From a virus, in the IMG/VR virus record IMGVR_UViG_3300042691_027855, positions 1 to 64,000 of that record: DNA of 64,000 bases; one strand, written 5' to 3'. The position numbers were made by a program, and so were the translations under genes. Below, one piece after another: positions 53,798-62,493 of the stretch (position 1 is its first letter; every line of letters starts with the position of its first letter). Under the pieces are notes generated by a model, which was given only the letters and a program-made list of their open reading frames with translations, searched no databases and was not told where the DNA came from.

Positions 53798-53993
53798 TTG
53801 CAAGATCCCTGGGGGGAACGAACGCGGCGGAATCACTTGGGACCTCGGTAATCGTTAGCCATTTGGACTCCAAATCCTCGCCGTTTTCGTGAAGGGAACG
53901 AACTGCTCGTCCGATGGTGCAGAACACTTTTCCCCTCTCCCCCCAGGCGCACCCGGTCCAGAATTTTCCGGACACGTTTTCAACCAGGAACAT
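53790..53993 (-). CDS. Hypothetical protein (67 aa)
   Basis: GKFWTGCAWGERGKVFCTIGRA; may be a small beta domain. TATACT about 20 nt upstream. Confidence 0.62.
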   Translation of the reverse strand: MFLVENVSGKFWTGCAWGERGKVFCTIGRAVRSLHENGEDLESKWLTITEVPSDSAAFVPPRDLANV

Positions 53994-54002
53994 TTCGAGT
54001 TA

Positions 54003-54045
54003 AGTCGCACTGAGCTCAGTATAGGGGCCGAGCTGGCGGGTAAAC
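54003..54045 (-). promoter_or_regulatory. Promoter with leader
   Basis: TATACT at about 54018-54023 with GTTTACC about 15 bp upstream; no half-sites. Confidence 0.45.
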
Positions 54046-54483
54046 TCAGTGACCTGCGAAAGCTTGGAGTAGATACAAATCGCTCAGAATTGATTCTGCC
54101 ATCGCCTGCATGTGACTACCGATTCCAACGAGTCGGGGGTCTTGACTGTTTTCTTCGCAGAATTTGTAAAAAATACCAACGGCGCTATTAAGAGCCATGA
54201 GGTAATCAAGATTAAGCTCCACCAGAGACTGCGCATCGAAAAACTCCATCGAGATTCCTGGACCTGTAAACAGACTGAAATCCGGATCAAACCCGCATGC
54301 GCGAAGGGTTTCAACAAGGCCGTCCATCAGTTCTCCGAGATCGTTATAGATTCTCTCGAAAAGAAGGTGGGCCTCATAGAAGTTCGGACCCCGTACATTC
54401 CAATGCGAAAGACGGGCAACGATTGTGGCGTCGTTCAGGTATTTTACCGATTTGTTGGAGTAGACCGTAAATTCTTCGTTCAT
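54046..54483 (-). CDS. Dps-like miniferritin-fold protein (145 aa)
   Basis: ARLSHWNVRGPNFYEAHLLFERIYNDLGELMDGL is the Dps helix with the HWN..GP.F..H..F ferroxidase-edge pattern; helices continue to FKFCEENSQDPRL. Dps cages bind iron and protect DNA. The usual pairing of conserved His/Asp/Glu is partly visible, so ferroxidase activity is uncertain. ATG at 54483; GGGTAAAA lies 56 nt upstream. Confidence 0.75.
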   Translation of the reverse strand: MNEEFTVYSNKSVKYLNDATIVARLSHWNVRGPNFYEAHLLFERIYNDLGELMDGLVETLRACGFDPDFSLFTGPGISMEFFDAQSLVELNLDYLMALNSAVGIFYKFCEENSQDPRLVGIGSHMQAMAESILSDLYLLQAFAGH

Positions 54484-54502
54484 GATAGGGTTCCTCACTT
54501 GT

Positions 54503-54685
54503 TTATGATCGGTGGCTATGTTCAGGGTCATGATCAGGTTTTACCCTTTTCCGACACTCTTTGACATGCTCTGCCAACTCTTTCAGGTCACAAATTAAAG
54601 AACCACTTTCTTCGTTGCATCCAATCACGAGGCCGCAAAGCGGGCAGCGAAACTTGGATTTTATGTAATTATCTTCGAGTTTCAT
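54503..54685 (-). CDS. Zinc-finger protein (60 aa)
   Basis: FRCPLCGLVIGC.. and AEHVKECRKR give CxxC...H..C, probably a zinc finger. Function unknown. Confidence 0.6.
   Translation of the reverse strand: MKLEDNYIKSKFRCPLCGLVIGCNEESGSLICDLKELAEHVKECRKRVKPDHDPEHSHRS
54539..54546 (-). promoter_or_regulatory. GGGTAAAA motif upstream of the Dps-like gene
   Basis: Lies 56 nt before the ATG at 54483, inside the end of the zinc-finger gene. Confidence 0.42.
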
Positions 54686-54686
54686 T

Positions 54687-54959
54687 TTATTTCCTGTACA
54701 CTTGTCGAGAATGGGCGTAAAGCTCCACCGAAACTGAATCCCCGTGCTGATGAACGGCCAGGTATTCTCGGTTCGGGTCATAATTTGCCAGTGTTTCCGT
54801 CAACTTCTCAGCGAATACGTCCTCGGTGTCCTTTTGAGGCAGAGAACGAAGAAACTTGAAAACTTCTTCCCAAGTCAAAAAGTTGCAGGCTTCCGAGTCA
54901 TAGAAGTGGCATCCTCTTTGACCGATATGTTTTTGAAAACTACGCGAGAGGTGATTCAT
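54687..54959 (-). CDS. Hypothetical protein (90 aa)
   Basis: MNHLSRSFQKHIGQRGCHFY..LTWEEVFKFLRSLPQ. No domain recognised. Overlaps the following gene by 20 nt. Confidence 0.62.
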   Translation of the reverse strand: MNHLSRSFQKHIGQRGCHFYDSEACNFLTWEEVFKFLRSLPQKDTEDVFAEKLTETLANYDPNREYLAVHQHGDSVSVELYAHSRQVYRK

Positions 54960-55122
54960 CTTGATACCGCATTGGAACAAGAGCACCTCTTACCCTTCTC
55001 TTCAAAACTGGCCGAGAATCGCTGATCATTTTCGCAGTGCGATACGACGCATCCTTGCCATTCAACTCCGAAGAGCCTTCACATGGGTGCGTTTCATCGT
55101 ATTTTGACGACGTATCGCTCAT
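54940..55122 (-). CDS. Hypothetical protein (60 aa)
   Basis: Polar and basic (MISDSRPVLKRRVRGALVPM). ATG just after the stop of the 202-aa gene. Low-complexity; moderate support. Confidence 0.45.
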   Translation of the reverse strand: MSDTSSKYDETHPCEGSSELNGKDASYRTAKMISDSRPVLKRRVRGALVPMRYQDESPLA

Positions 55123-55129
55123 AGGAACC

Positions 55130-55738
55130 TCAATAGGAAATCTGCCAGTTGCCGTCTTTCTTTTCGGAGATTGTGAAAGAGAACTGCTTCGCCTTCTCGC
55201 CCGGTGCGGCGTCGTAGAAGATACCGCTGAAGGATTTGCCGTCGTCCGCCATCAGATAGTTGTTGGCTTCGTTCGGGGGATTACCTTCGCTGTCGGTAAC
55301 GTCGGTTACGCCATCCAAGTACACGCTTGCGATAACTTTCTTCAAGAAAGTTTCCATCTTGGCGCTTAAATCGCCCTCAGCAAACTCAAACTCGTTGAAT
55401 TCTACGGGCTCGGGCTCAATCTGAAACTCAAGTTTGTCTGCTTGAACCTGCAGAACCGAATCCGGATCAGGCCACTGGGAAGGATCCACACTCAGCAAAG
55501 CATCAACAACCTCGCAGTATTCGTCGTAGGTTGCTTCAGGGCCAAGATCGATACGGTCGATCAACTCGAGCATCGAGATACGGCCATCTGCGAAATCGTG
55601 CCGCAGAGTCTGCAGGTAAGAACGTGGGAATTCCGAGAAGTTTCCCCCTGTTGTCTCCCACAGGAGATCAGTTACACGTTTCGCGCTTTCGGAGAACGAC
55701 TGGTCCGCCCCGAACTTCGGATTTCGATCGAACGCCAT
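55130..55738 (-). CDS. Hypothetical acidic protein (202 aa)
   Basis: Starts MAFDRNPKFGADQSFSES at ATG 55738; the TTG 12 nt upstream is unlikely. Acidic, with a middle region rich in Glu/Pro (FQIEPEPVEFNEFEFAEGD) and a beta end (KQFSFTISEKKDGNWQ). GGGTAAAA 25 nt upstream. Confidence 0.66.
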   Translation of the reverse strand: MAFDRNPKFGADQSFSESAKRVTDLLWETTGGNFSEFPRSYLQTLRHDFADGRISMLELIDRIDLGPEATYDEYCEVVDALLSVDPSQWPDPDSVLQVQADKLEFQIEPEPVEFNEFEFAEGDLSAKMETFLKKVIASVYLDGVTDVTDSEGNPPNEANNYLMADDGKSFSGIFYDAAPGEKAKQFSFTISEKKDGNWQISY

Positions 55739-55762
55739 GGGAAGAGGCAATACTTTCCCTTA

Positions 55763-55770
55763 TTTTACCC
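55763..55770 (-). promoter_or_regulatory. GGGTAAAA motif
   Basis: AGGGTAAAAT 25 nt before the ATG at 55738. Confidence 0.45.
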
Positions 55771-55788
55771 TATGCCGCCGAAAGTAAA

Positions 55789-56019
55789 CTACATTTCCGG
55801 ATCTTGCAATCGCGGGTTCCTTCTTCCGCCGCTGAAATCAATCGACTTGAGCCGGATGCCGAGATCGTAATAATGATCGAAGATATCAACCATTCGTCGA
55901 GCTTTGATCACATCGGTGACACCGTCTCTACGGACAACGATGTAACAATCGTTGGTTAGATTTTTAGGGTCGATGTCACTCAGAAGGACATCTTGTGCGA
56001 TAACTCGAATCTTTTCCAA
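55789..56019 (-). CDS. Hypothetical protein (76 aa), start uncertain
   Basis: EKIRVIAQDVLLSDIDPKNL..CYIVVRRDGVTDV. The frame follows the structural gene closely; TTG 56019 is the likeliest start, since an ATG within the frame is missing near the front. Function unknown. Confidence 0.52.
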   Translation of the reverse strand: MEKIRVIAQDVLLSDIDPKNLTNDCYIVVRRDGVTDVIKARRMVDIFDHYYDLGIRLKSIDFSGGRRNPRLQDPEM

Positions 56020-56023
56020 GGGA

Positions 56024-57721
56024 TTAACGGCTGATTTCTTCCCAGTCCATACTGGCGTAAACAAGCTGGCTGGCGTTTGCTCCGGCAACCGCAACCGATA
56101 GCGTGTACGGAGTTCCCGTCAAACCGTCGCGCTCAAGCTGGAAGGCAAACAGAGCCTCTTTCAGAATGTCGATTGAAGGTGAGCCCTGGTTTGAGGCGGA
56201 TGTGTAACCCTGGGCAAGAACTCTGCCATCCGTGATTCCCGTACCTGTTAGATTATATTCCACGGAAGAACTATCTCCGGCACTCACCCAAGTCCCGCCT
56301 GCAACTGTTCCGCTTGCAACTACGCGCCAGCTGTAAACCTCGTTATTTCCGCTCCCTAGAATCGAGATCGCAGTGAGAATTGCGATTGCGTCCAGTCGAG
56401 AAGTTTTCAGTTGAAGAGACACAACCGGGTAGAAAGTTCCTGCCACGGTTAAAGCTTTTGGCGCTGTAATCGACGTTCCGACACTCTGCTGAGATCCTCG
56501 CAGTTCGTAACCACCTTCTGAGATTACCGTCGTGCAAATTTGCTTCAGAGTGCTTGCTGACGCTGTCACCCCTAAGTTAGCAATCTCGTAACGCATCGGC
56601 AAAGAAGCCGAGGTAATATAGGTGGAAGCAATCAGGTTAGCGTGTTGGAATTGGTGGCACAGGATGAATGTTCCGTCAATCACGAAACCGAGGCGAACTG
56701 TTCCGACACCCAGCCATTCCATGTCGAGGAATAGAATCTGCGCCTTTGTTGGGTCCAGGGTCAACCCTGAAGGACCTGTTCCGTTCAACGGGTCAACGTT
56801 CCAGCCAGTGTCGCTCGGTCCGTATACACCTCCGGCTTGACTGATTTTCGTTTCGACTAAGGAACCGGTGACGGAACTTCTTTCGACGAAACAAAGGCTG
56901 TTCGTCGTACCGCCTAGCTCAAGGTAGTAACCATTGGCAGAACCGTAGTAACCAACTCGTTGGCGGAGATTGGTCTTGGGTGCGTTGAACACAAATGTGT
57001 CCATCACTAGCAGAGACTTACCGGGTTGATATGAGAAAACTTTCGTGGTTTCTCGGATCACTTCGGCACCCGCCGCCGTGGTTACGCTCATATCGACCAA
57101 ACCTTGGGCGGCGTTGAAAGATGTAGAACCGCCGGTTACAGTCGCGGTGCTCCAAAGATTGTTGTCTGCGTAACGATGGCTGGAGTCAAACAGCGTGTAT
57201 GGGGCGGAAGTGCGCAGGCGTCCGAAAGCGTCCGTCGACATGTACGGAAATGCCGTAACAGTTGAAGTCGTCGTAACGTTCCCTGAAACAACCCAAGGAG
57301 AAGTTCCTTGGTTGGCGGTAACTGTGCCGCTGATTGGCAGAGGGTTACCAGCGTCGTTTTTAACTTCGACTTCACCAGTAATGGAAACCGCGCCGTTGAT
57401 GTTCTGGGACGCAGGCCAGTTTGTGACTGCAACGTTTGATGCTGGTCCGCTACCTCCCCCGGAGTACAGATCGTACATCACAATCTGCAGCTCGTCAGCG
57501 GAATTGCAGAACGAAGTGTTTTGACGAAGAGTTAGAGTGGTGGCAACTCCATCGTCTGTCAGAATGATCGTCGCTTCGTACTCCTCAGGGTCGAAGAAAG
57601 GAATATTTCTTGTTAGGTTCGTGATGTGAGCGAATTGCTCAATTGTATAGACGCCAGGAATCTCGATGGTGCCTTCGCCTTCGTTTCCGGGAGTGAAGGT
57701 CCAACTCTGAAGAACGTACAT
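56024..57721 (-). CDS. Virion structural protein, fibre/baseplate-associated (565 aa)
   Basis: Ser/Thr/Gly-rich and beta-rich with NINGAVSITGEVEV and the tail FRYSTDAFGRLRTS-like region; sequences of this type appear in fibre modules of marine cyanophages. Contains no catalytic motif. GGGTAAAA 25 nt upstream. Role inferred from context and composition. Confidence 0.65.
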   Translation of the reverse strand: MYVLQSWTFTPGNEGEGTIEIPGVYTIEQFAHITNLTRNIPFFDPEEYEATIILTDDGVATTLTLRQNTSFCNSADELQIVMYDLYSGGGSGPASNVAVTNWPASQNINGAVSITGEVEVKNDAGNPLPISGTVTANQGTSPWVVSGNVTTTSTVTAFPYMSTDAFGRLRTSAPYTLFDSSHRYADNNLWSTATVTGGSTSFNAAQGLVDMSVTTAAGAEVIRETTKVFSYQPGKSLLVMDTFVFNAPKTNLRQRVGYYGSANGYYLELGGTTNSLCFVERSSVTGSLVETKISQAGGVYGPSDTGWNVDPLNGTGPSGLTLDPTKAQILFLDMEWLGVGTVRLGFVIDGTFILCHQFQHANLIASTYITSASLPMRYEIANLGVTASASTLKQICTTVISEGGYELRGSQQSVGTSITAPKALTVAGTFYPVVSLQLKTSRLDAIAILTAISILGSGNNEVYSWRVVASGTVAGGTWVSAGDSSSVEYNLTGTGITDGRVLAQGYTSASNQGSPSIDILKEALFAFQLERDGLTGTPYTLSVAVAGANASQLVYASMDWEEISR

Positions 57722-57745
57722 GGGGAAGGCTTCATCAATGGTTGA

Positions 57746-57753
57746 TTTTACCC
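57746..57753 (-). promoter_or_regulatory. GGGTAAAA motif
   Basis: GAGGGTAAAATC 25 nt before the ATG at 57721. Confidence 0.45.
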
Positions 57754-57766
57754 TCGAAGTGCTTCT

Positions 57767-58711
57767 TTACCACGAATAAATCAGCACTAGGCCGGGGCCA
57801 CCGTTACCGCCCCCACCGCCCCCAGTCCCGGTAGTACCACCCGCACCACCTCCGCCCCCACCGGAGCCGGGGCCACCATCTCCTCCCTTTCCGCCAGGGT
57901 TATTTCCAGTCCCCGTGCCTCCTCCGCTTCCGCCTGTCGAAAGTAAAGGTTTTTTAAGTTGAACACCGGGAGATCCTTCGCGGGGTGGGGAGACATTTCC
58001 TGCACCTCCGGAAAGGGTTTGAAAAAGGTTTAGAACACCGGATTGAGATGCTGGAGCCGCAATACTCCCCCCATTGCCAGTTCCTCCGCCGCCACCCGCA
58101 CCACCGGAAAGAAGTAGTCCGGTTAGTGGGTATGAAATGGATGCTCCTGCACCGTTATTAACTGCACCACCAGCACCGCCACCTTGTCCGGCGTAAGCAA
58201 CGAAAGTACCTAATCCGGCTAGTAGAGCACCAGCGACTGTTGCAACAGCACCTGCGTTACCAGCGTTACCAACAACCGTAGCCGAAGCCGCAGTTGTACC
58301 TGCAGCACCTGCGTTGGCAAAACAAACGGTGTAAATAGCTGCTGTGGATTGAGCAATTGAAACGTAAGAAGGTATGCCAGAAGTTCCAAGGAGACCGACA
58401 GTGGTTGAAGAAGCAGCGCCGTTACCGCCAATACCTGCTGAGACGTACAGGATGTCTGGCAATAAAGGAGCCGGGATTTCTACTGTGGTAATGCCACCGC
58501 TACCACCGCCGCCACCGCCACCGCGAGCGTTGGTAGTTGCGCTGGGAAAGCCGCTACCACCACCCGCACCACCGCCGATGCAGACGATGCGAACCATGGC
58601 AATACCTGCCGGTTTCTCCCAGGGGACCCACTGTGTGTTGGCGTTTGCAAAACCTGGGAATACGCTGACAAAACCGTTTTGCGGCTTTGGAACGTCAAAT
58701 ACGTCAAGCAT
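57767..58711 (-). CDS. Glycine-rich tail-fibre adhesin (314 aa)
   Basis: Multiple runs of glycine (GGGAGGGSG, GGGGGGGSGG, GGAGGGGGTGNGG, ending GGGGGGNGGPGLVLIYSW) as in polyglycine-II sandwich adhesins such as T4-like gp38. The N-terminus (QNGFVSVFPGFANANTQWVPW) may attach to a fibre. Likely host-binding tip protein. Confidence 0.75.
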   Translation of the reverse strand: MLDVFDVPKPQNGFVSVFPGFANANTQWVPWEKPAGIAMVRIVCIGGGAGGGSGFPSATTNARGGGGGGGSGGITTVEIPAPLLPDILYVSAGIGGNGAASSTTVGLLGTSGIPSYVSIAQSTAAIYTVCFANAGAAGTTAASATVVGNAGNAGAVATVAGALLAGLGTFVAYAGQGGGAGGAVNNGAGASISYPLTGLLLSGGAGGGGGTGNGGSIAAPASQSGVLNLFQTLSGGAGNVSPPREGSPGVQLKKPLLSTGGSGGGTGTGNNPGGKGGDGGPGSGGGGGGAGGTTGTGGGGGGNGGPGLVLIYSW

Positions 58712-59163
58712 CAGTAGTCACCTCCAATCGCCAATCCCTGCCAGTTGGAGTTGGTGTTTTGAGCAACGGATTGCGCCACGAGTAGGAACCTGTTAGCTGG
58801 AATTGCAAAGTTAAACGGAATCTCGATTTGGTAGGGCGCAGTTGTTACTGCCGAGACAGTTTGCGCTGCAGCCTGAACTATCGCAAGCAAGTCGGTGTTG
58901 GCTGTTGTTGTGGCACCAGTATTGACAGTGGATGAGTACACTTGCAGTGTAGTGGCAACAGAGCTAATAACACTTGTAGTTGAAACGAATGAAAAGCGGA
59001 ATTTTTGTATGTAAGAGCCGTTTACGCCAGATGTAAATGCTACGAAACAGTTGGTCCCTACTGTACCAGGGGCCGTGGTATTCAGGTTTACGGCTGTAGT
59101 CAAGATGTCGGCATGACTGACGTTTGGGGTTAACGTCCAGATTGGTGAAGTGTTTGCTGCCAT
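58711..59163 (-). CDS. Virion protein, fibre-associated (150 aa)
   Basis: Ser/Thr-rich beta protein (KFRFSFVSTTSVISSVATT; IPFNFAIPANRFLLVAQSV). ATGA-type overlap with the adhesin gene. Could be an adaptor or chaperone. Confidence 0.6.
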   Translation of the reverse strand: MAANTSPIWTLTPNVSHADILTTAVNLNTTAPGTVGTNCFVAFTSGVNGSYIQKFRFSFVSTTSVISSVATTLQVYSSTVNTGATTTANTDLLAIVQAAAQTVSAVTTAPYQIEIPFNFAIPANRFLLVAQSVAQNTNSNWQGLAIGGDY

Positions 59164-59184
59164 TTTAGTAAGTGTATGTGAAAA

Positions 59185-59676
59185 TTAGGGCATTGCTGCG
59201 CCATATTGAACTGCAAGCACTTGGCCGTAGTTACTCTTGAGCACAGTTTCGGGTGCGATCATTGTCGCAGTGACGGTCCCTGTGTCACCGGTTGTGACAA
59301 CGGTTCCGGTAACATTCGGGAGAGTCAGAGTTCGATCAGCGGATAGGGTTGCGGTTGTTAGCGATACATCGAAAGAACCTGTTCCTCCTGCTCTACCTTG
59401 GATAATGATCCCATCTTGCGTTGCCGCTTGACGGAAAGTTTGGCCTGTCGTGTTTGTGAAGGTGTTGGCACCGGTGAATGCGTTGTTGTTCGCTGCGACA
59501 ACGTCACCACTCCCCCCTGCTCCAACTTCAACTATACTTTGAGCCCCCGAAACGTCTTTCTTCAGAAAGAGTTTTCCGTCGTAGGTGTTAATCGCAAGCT
59601 CACCTAGGGCCAGCTGCGAAGTAGTGGGAGCTGACCCTTGAACGGCTGAGCGCCGTAATTTAATTGTCTGTGCCAT
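59185..59676 (-). CDS. Short tail fibre protein (163 aa)
   Basis: QTIKLRRSAVQGSAPTTSQL..GELAINTYDGKLFLKK is a common phage fibre N-terminal domain; the remainder (NAFTGANTFTNTTGQTF; LTLPNVTGTVVTTGD) is fibre-like. It has the same N-terminal motif type as the 922-aa fibre. TTTACT-N16-TATATA promoter just upstream. Confidence 0.72.
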   Translation of the reverse strand: MAQTIKLRRSAVQGSAPTTSQLALGELAINTYDGKLFLKKDVSGAQSIVEVGAGGSGDVVAANNNAFTGANTFTNTTGQTFRQAATQDGIIIQGRAGGTGSFDVSLTTATLSADRTLTLPNVTGTVVTTGDTGTVTATMIAPETVLKSNYGQVLAVQYGAAMP

Positions 59677-59724
59677 GTGGCTATCCCTTAATTGCTATAT
59701 AGCAGGATGGATGAAGAAGTAAAT

Positions 59725-62493
59725 TCAGTATGTGCCGCCGTCAATCGTGTTGGTCCAAGTCGGAACGTTTGAGGAGTTAACCGACAAGATTTGACCGACG
59801 CTATTGGTGGCATCCCATGAGCCAGCGGCTGTAACACCAACTGCGCTCGTACCGTTCCCGTAAACAACTCCGTTAGTCGTTAGGGTCGTTGTACCGGTGC
59901 CACCGTTTCCAACCGCAACAGTTCCACTAACGTTTGCCGCCGTTCCCGTAATGTTCGAGTCGGTGAATGCAACCGTCTTGGTTGCCGTCCCGTTATAGAA
60001 CTTGATCGCTCCGGAGTTGTTCCAGAAGTCCCCGTTCGCAGGAGCTGATGGGTCTGCAACACCAGTTCCAAGGTTAACGCTCGCGGTAGAAGCTGAAGCA
60101 TTCACCAGGGTGATCTTGCCAGTCATCGTGCCGCCACTTCTTGCCAGCGCAGCGTTGGCTAGATCGTAGGAGGTCTTGACTGAGTTCGGTGAAGCAGCAG
60201 TTGTTGTCGAAGTTGAGGCAACTGAATCGGTAATCTGCAGAATACCTGCGACCGAAGTTGTGCCACCCCGTACATCTGCCGAAACAGTTCCCGTTACGCG
60301 ACCGTAGGCATCAATCGTTTGGGACTGAACAAAGTTGATTCCAGCAGTTCCCGACGTGTTAGTTTGAGAAACTGTTGCAAGGTCAACTTGGTCCGAACCG
60401 TTGATGACAGTGCGGCCTGCGGCAACGTTGACGTCAAGGGTGTTGCCTGTTTTGGTAAGACCGTTTCCAGCTGTAATTTGACCCGCACCCGAGAACTGAG
60501 TGAACGAGATTGAGTCTCCGGTAAAGGTTGTGTAACCCGCTCCCGAAATTCCCATCCGAATCGGAGAGTTCTGAGTTTGAACGAATCCGTTTCCGCCGTT
60601 AGTTGTACCCGACGTTACAAAGATGAAGTCACCAGGCGCGATTTCCCCGGTTGGTGCGTTGTCGAAATCAGTAGCACGTGTCCAGACACCGTTTGCGCCG
60701 GTACCGATCGTAGTAATCGTGTAAACGCCGTTGTACGCAGCAGTTGTGTGATCTTTGACAAGGATTCTCAGTCCTGTTGCGGCGAATGTTCCAGAACCGT
60801 CTAGGCTGTTCGGCGTTCCAGTTAGTGTTGCCCCAACACCAGGGTTACCATTAACACCGATGCTCAGACCAGTTCCGTTAGTGAGAACGGCGTTCACACC
60901 GCCATAAGTGGCCGAAACTTTAACTTGATTACTTGCCGGAACAGCCGTGACGTAATAAGTCGTGTTGGCGGTAAGACCGGTTCCTGTTACAGTGTTACCG
61001 GTGCGAAGCTGCGAGTTAACCAGAAGACCGTGATCGGCACTGAAGGTGATTGTATCTGTGCCCGTGATCGTGGTGATTGTGAGCGCAGTACCACCCGACA
61101 CATAGGTGTAAGAAACTGCCGTGGTAGTGGCGTAATCTGCGGCAGCATGAACGTTTAGGCTTTGGGCAATGGCGTCAGCGTACTGCTTTGTGACAGCATC
61201 GTTGGCAGCAATAGGTGCGCCAACCAGGGTGATTCTGGCACCGTTGACATCAACTACACCAGTGCCGTTGGGAACAAGGTTGACGTTCGTGTTAGTTCCA
61301 CCTGCGGTGAATGTTAGAGCGCCAGTGCCGGTGATTGAACCGGTGGTTGTTCCAGTACCGCCCCGGTTGACGGCAATCGTTCCCGCGTTCCACGTACCTG
61401 AAGTAATCGTACCAACGGTAGCGAGACTGGAAAGTGCTGTTACACCCGTGTCAACCAGTGTACCGGAAGTGGGAAGCGTAACGTTGGTGTTACCTGTAAC
61501 AGTCAGTGTCGTTGTGAAAGCGCCGGAAGTTGTTAGGTTCCCGCCCAGCGTAATCGTTCTTGCGCCGTTGTTGACGCCGGTTCCGCCGTAAGTCGGGCTG
61601 ACAACTGAGCCGTTCCAGGTGCCGGAGGTAATGGTTCCAACGGTTGCCAGACTGGAAAGGGATGTAACAGCGGTGTTAACTAGCGTACCCGTGGTAGGCA
61701 GAGTTACGTTGGTCGCACCAGTTGTCGTAAGAGTTAAGGCGTTTGCGCCAGAAGTAGAGAAGTTTCCAGCGATGTCAATGTTGCCACCCAGACTTAGAGT
61801 TCTGTTGGCATTCTCGACATCAATTGTCAGAGCGCGAGCGGCGGTCAGGGCGACAGAAGAAGTTGCACCGATTGAAACGTCGAACGCGGCGCTGGTGTCG
61901 CGAAGCGCCAGAGCTCCAAGACCGGTAATAGTTTGCAAACCGGCGATCGTGGTTGCTGTGCCGCCAAGCGATACGGCTGTTGAACCCAGAGTTACTGAGC
62001 TGTTGACAAGTTTGCTGTTGGGGATTGAGTTGTTTGCGATCGACAGCGAAACAGTAACGTTGCTGCCTGAAGGTTGAGTCGCAGTGGAAGACAGAATCGT
62101 TCCGTCACCCGTGATCGAGAAAGTATTACCTGTCGCAAAAGTGAAGCTTCCTGAGTTGCCGGTGACTGTGAAGGTGGAAGCAACGGCGCTAACCGCAGTG
62201 CGCACATAAGCTGTCGAAGCAGCATTTGTGCTGTTATCCGACTGCAGTTGAGTGGGAACAGTAATTGTTGCCCCGGTGAAGTTTTTGGTGCCTGTGATTG
62301 TTGCGTTCGCACTCAGTGAAATGAAAGCACCAGCACCACCGATGGCAATGATCGAGGTCGCGTTACCCTCTGAGTTTCCTGAACCGTAGTACAGGATTGC
62401 ATCATTTTCGTTAAACGCTAATTCAGCGTTAGCGAGGGTCGAGGGGGCACCTGAAGAGCCTGCTCGCCGTTTGATTCTGATAGTGTTGGCCAT
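59725..62493 (-). CDS. Long tail fibre (922 aa)
   Basis: N-terminus IRIKRRAGSSGAPSTLANAELAFNEND is a fibre attachment domain; then many Ser/Thr/Gly repeats such as TVGTITSGTWN and TYGGTGVNN, a KQYADAIAQSLNVHAA connector, and an end VGNGGTGTTTLTTNG...GGTY. Trimeric beta-helical fibre expected. Confidence 0.8.
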   Translation of the reverse strand: MANTIRIKRRAGSSGAPSTLANAELAFNENDAILYYGSGNSEGNATSIIAIGGAGAFISLSANATITGTKNFTGATITVPTQLQSDNSTNAASTAYVRTAVSAVASTFTVTGNSGSFTFATGNTFSITGDGTILSSTATQPSGSNVTVSLSIANNSIPNSKLVNSSVTLGSTAVSLGGTATTIAGLQTITGLGALALRDTSAAFDVSIGATSSVALTAARALTIDVENANRTLSLGGNIDIAGNFSTSGANALTLTTTGATNVTLPTTGTLVNTAVTSLSSLATVGTITSGTWNGSVVSPTYGGTGVNNGARTITLGGNLTTSGAFTTTLTVTGNTNVTLPTSGTLVDTGVTALSSLATVGTITSGTWNAGTIAVNRGGTGTTTGSITGTGALTFTAGGTNTNVNLVPNGTGVVDVNGARITLVGAPIAANDAVTKQYADAIAQSLNVHAAADYATTTAVSYTYVSGGTALTITTITGTDTITFSADHGLLVNSQLRTGNTVTGTGLTANTTYYVTAVPASNQVKVSATYGGVNAVLTNGTGLSIGVNGNPGVGATLTGTPNSLDGSGTFAATGLRILVKDHTTAAYNGVYTITTIGTGANGVWTRATDFDNAPTGEIAPGDFIFVTSGTTNGGNGFVQTQNSPIRMGISGAGYTTFTGDSISFTQFSGAGQITAGNGLTKTGNTLDVNVAAGRTVINGSDQVDLATVSQTNTSGTAGINFVQSQTIDAYGRVTGTVSADVRGGTTSVAGILQITDSVASTSTTTAASPNSVKTSYDLANAALARSGGTMTGKITLVNASASTASVNLGTGVADPSAPANGDFWNNSGAIKFYNGTATKTVAFTDSNITGTAANVSGTVAVGNGGTGTTTLTTNGVVYGNGTSAVGVTAAGSWDATNSVGQILSVNSSNVPTWTNTIDGGTY

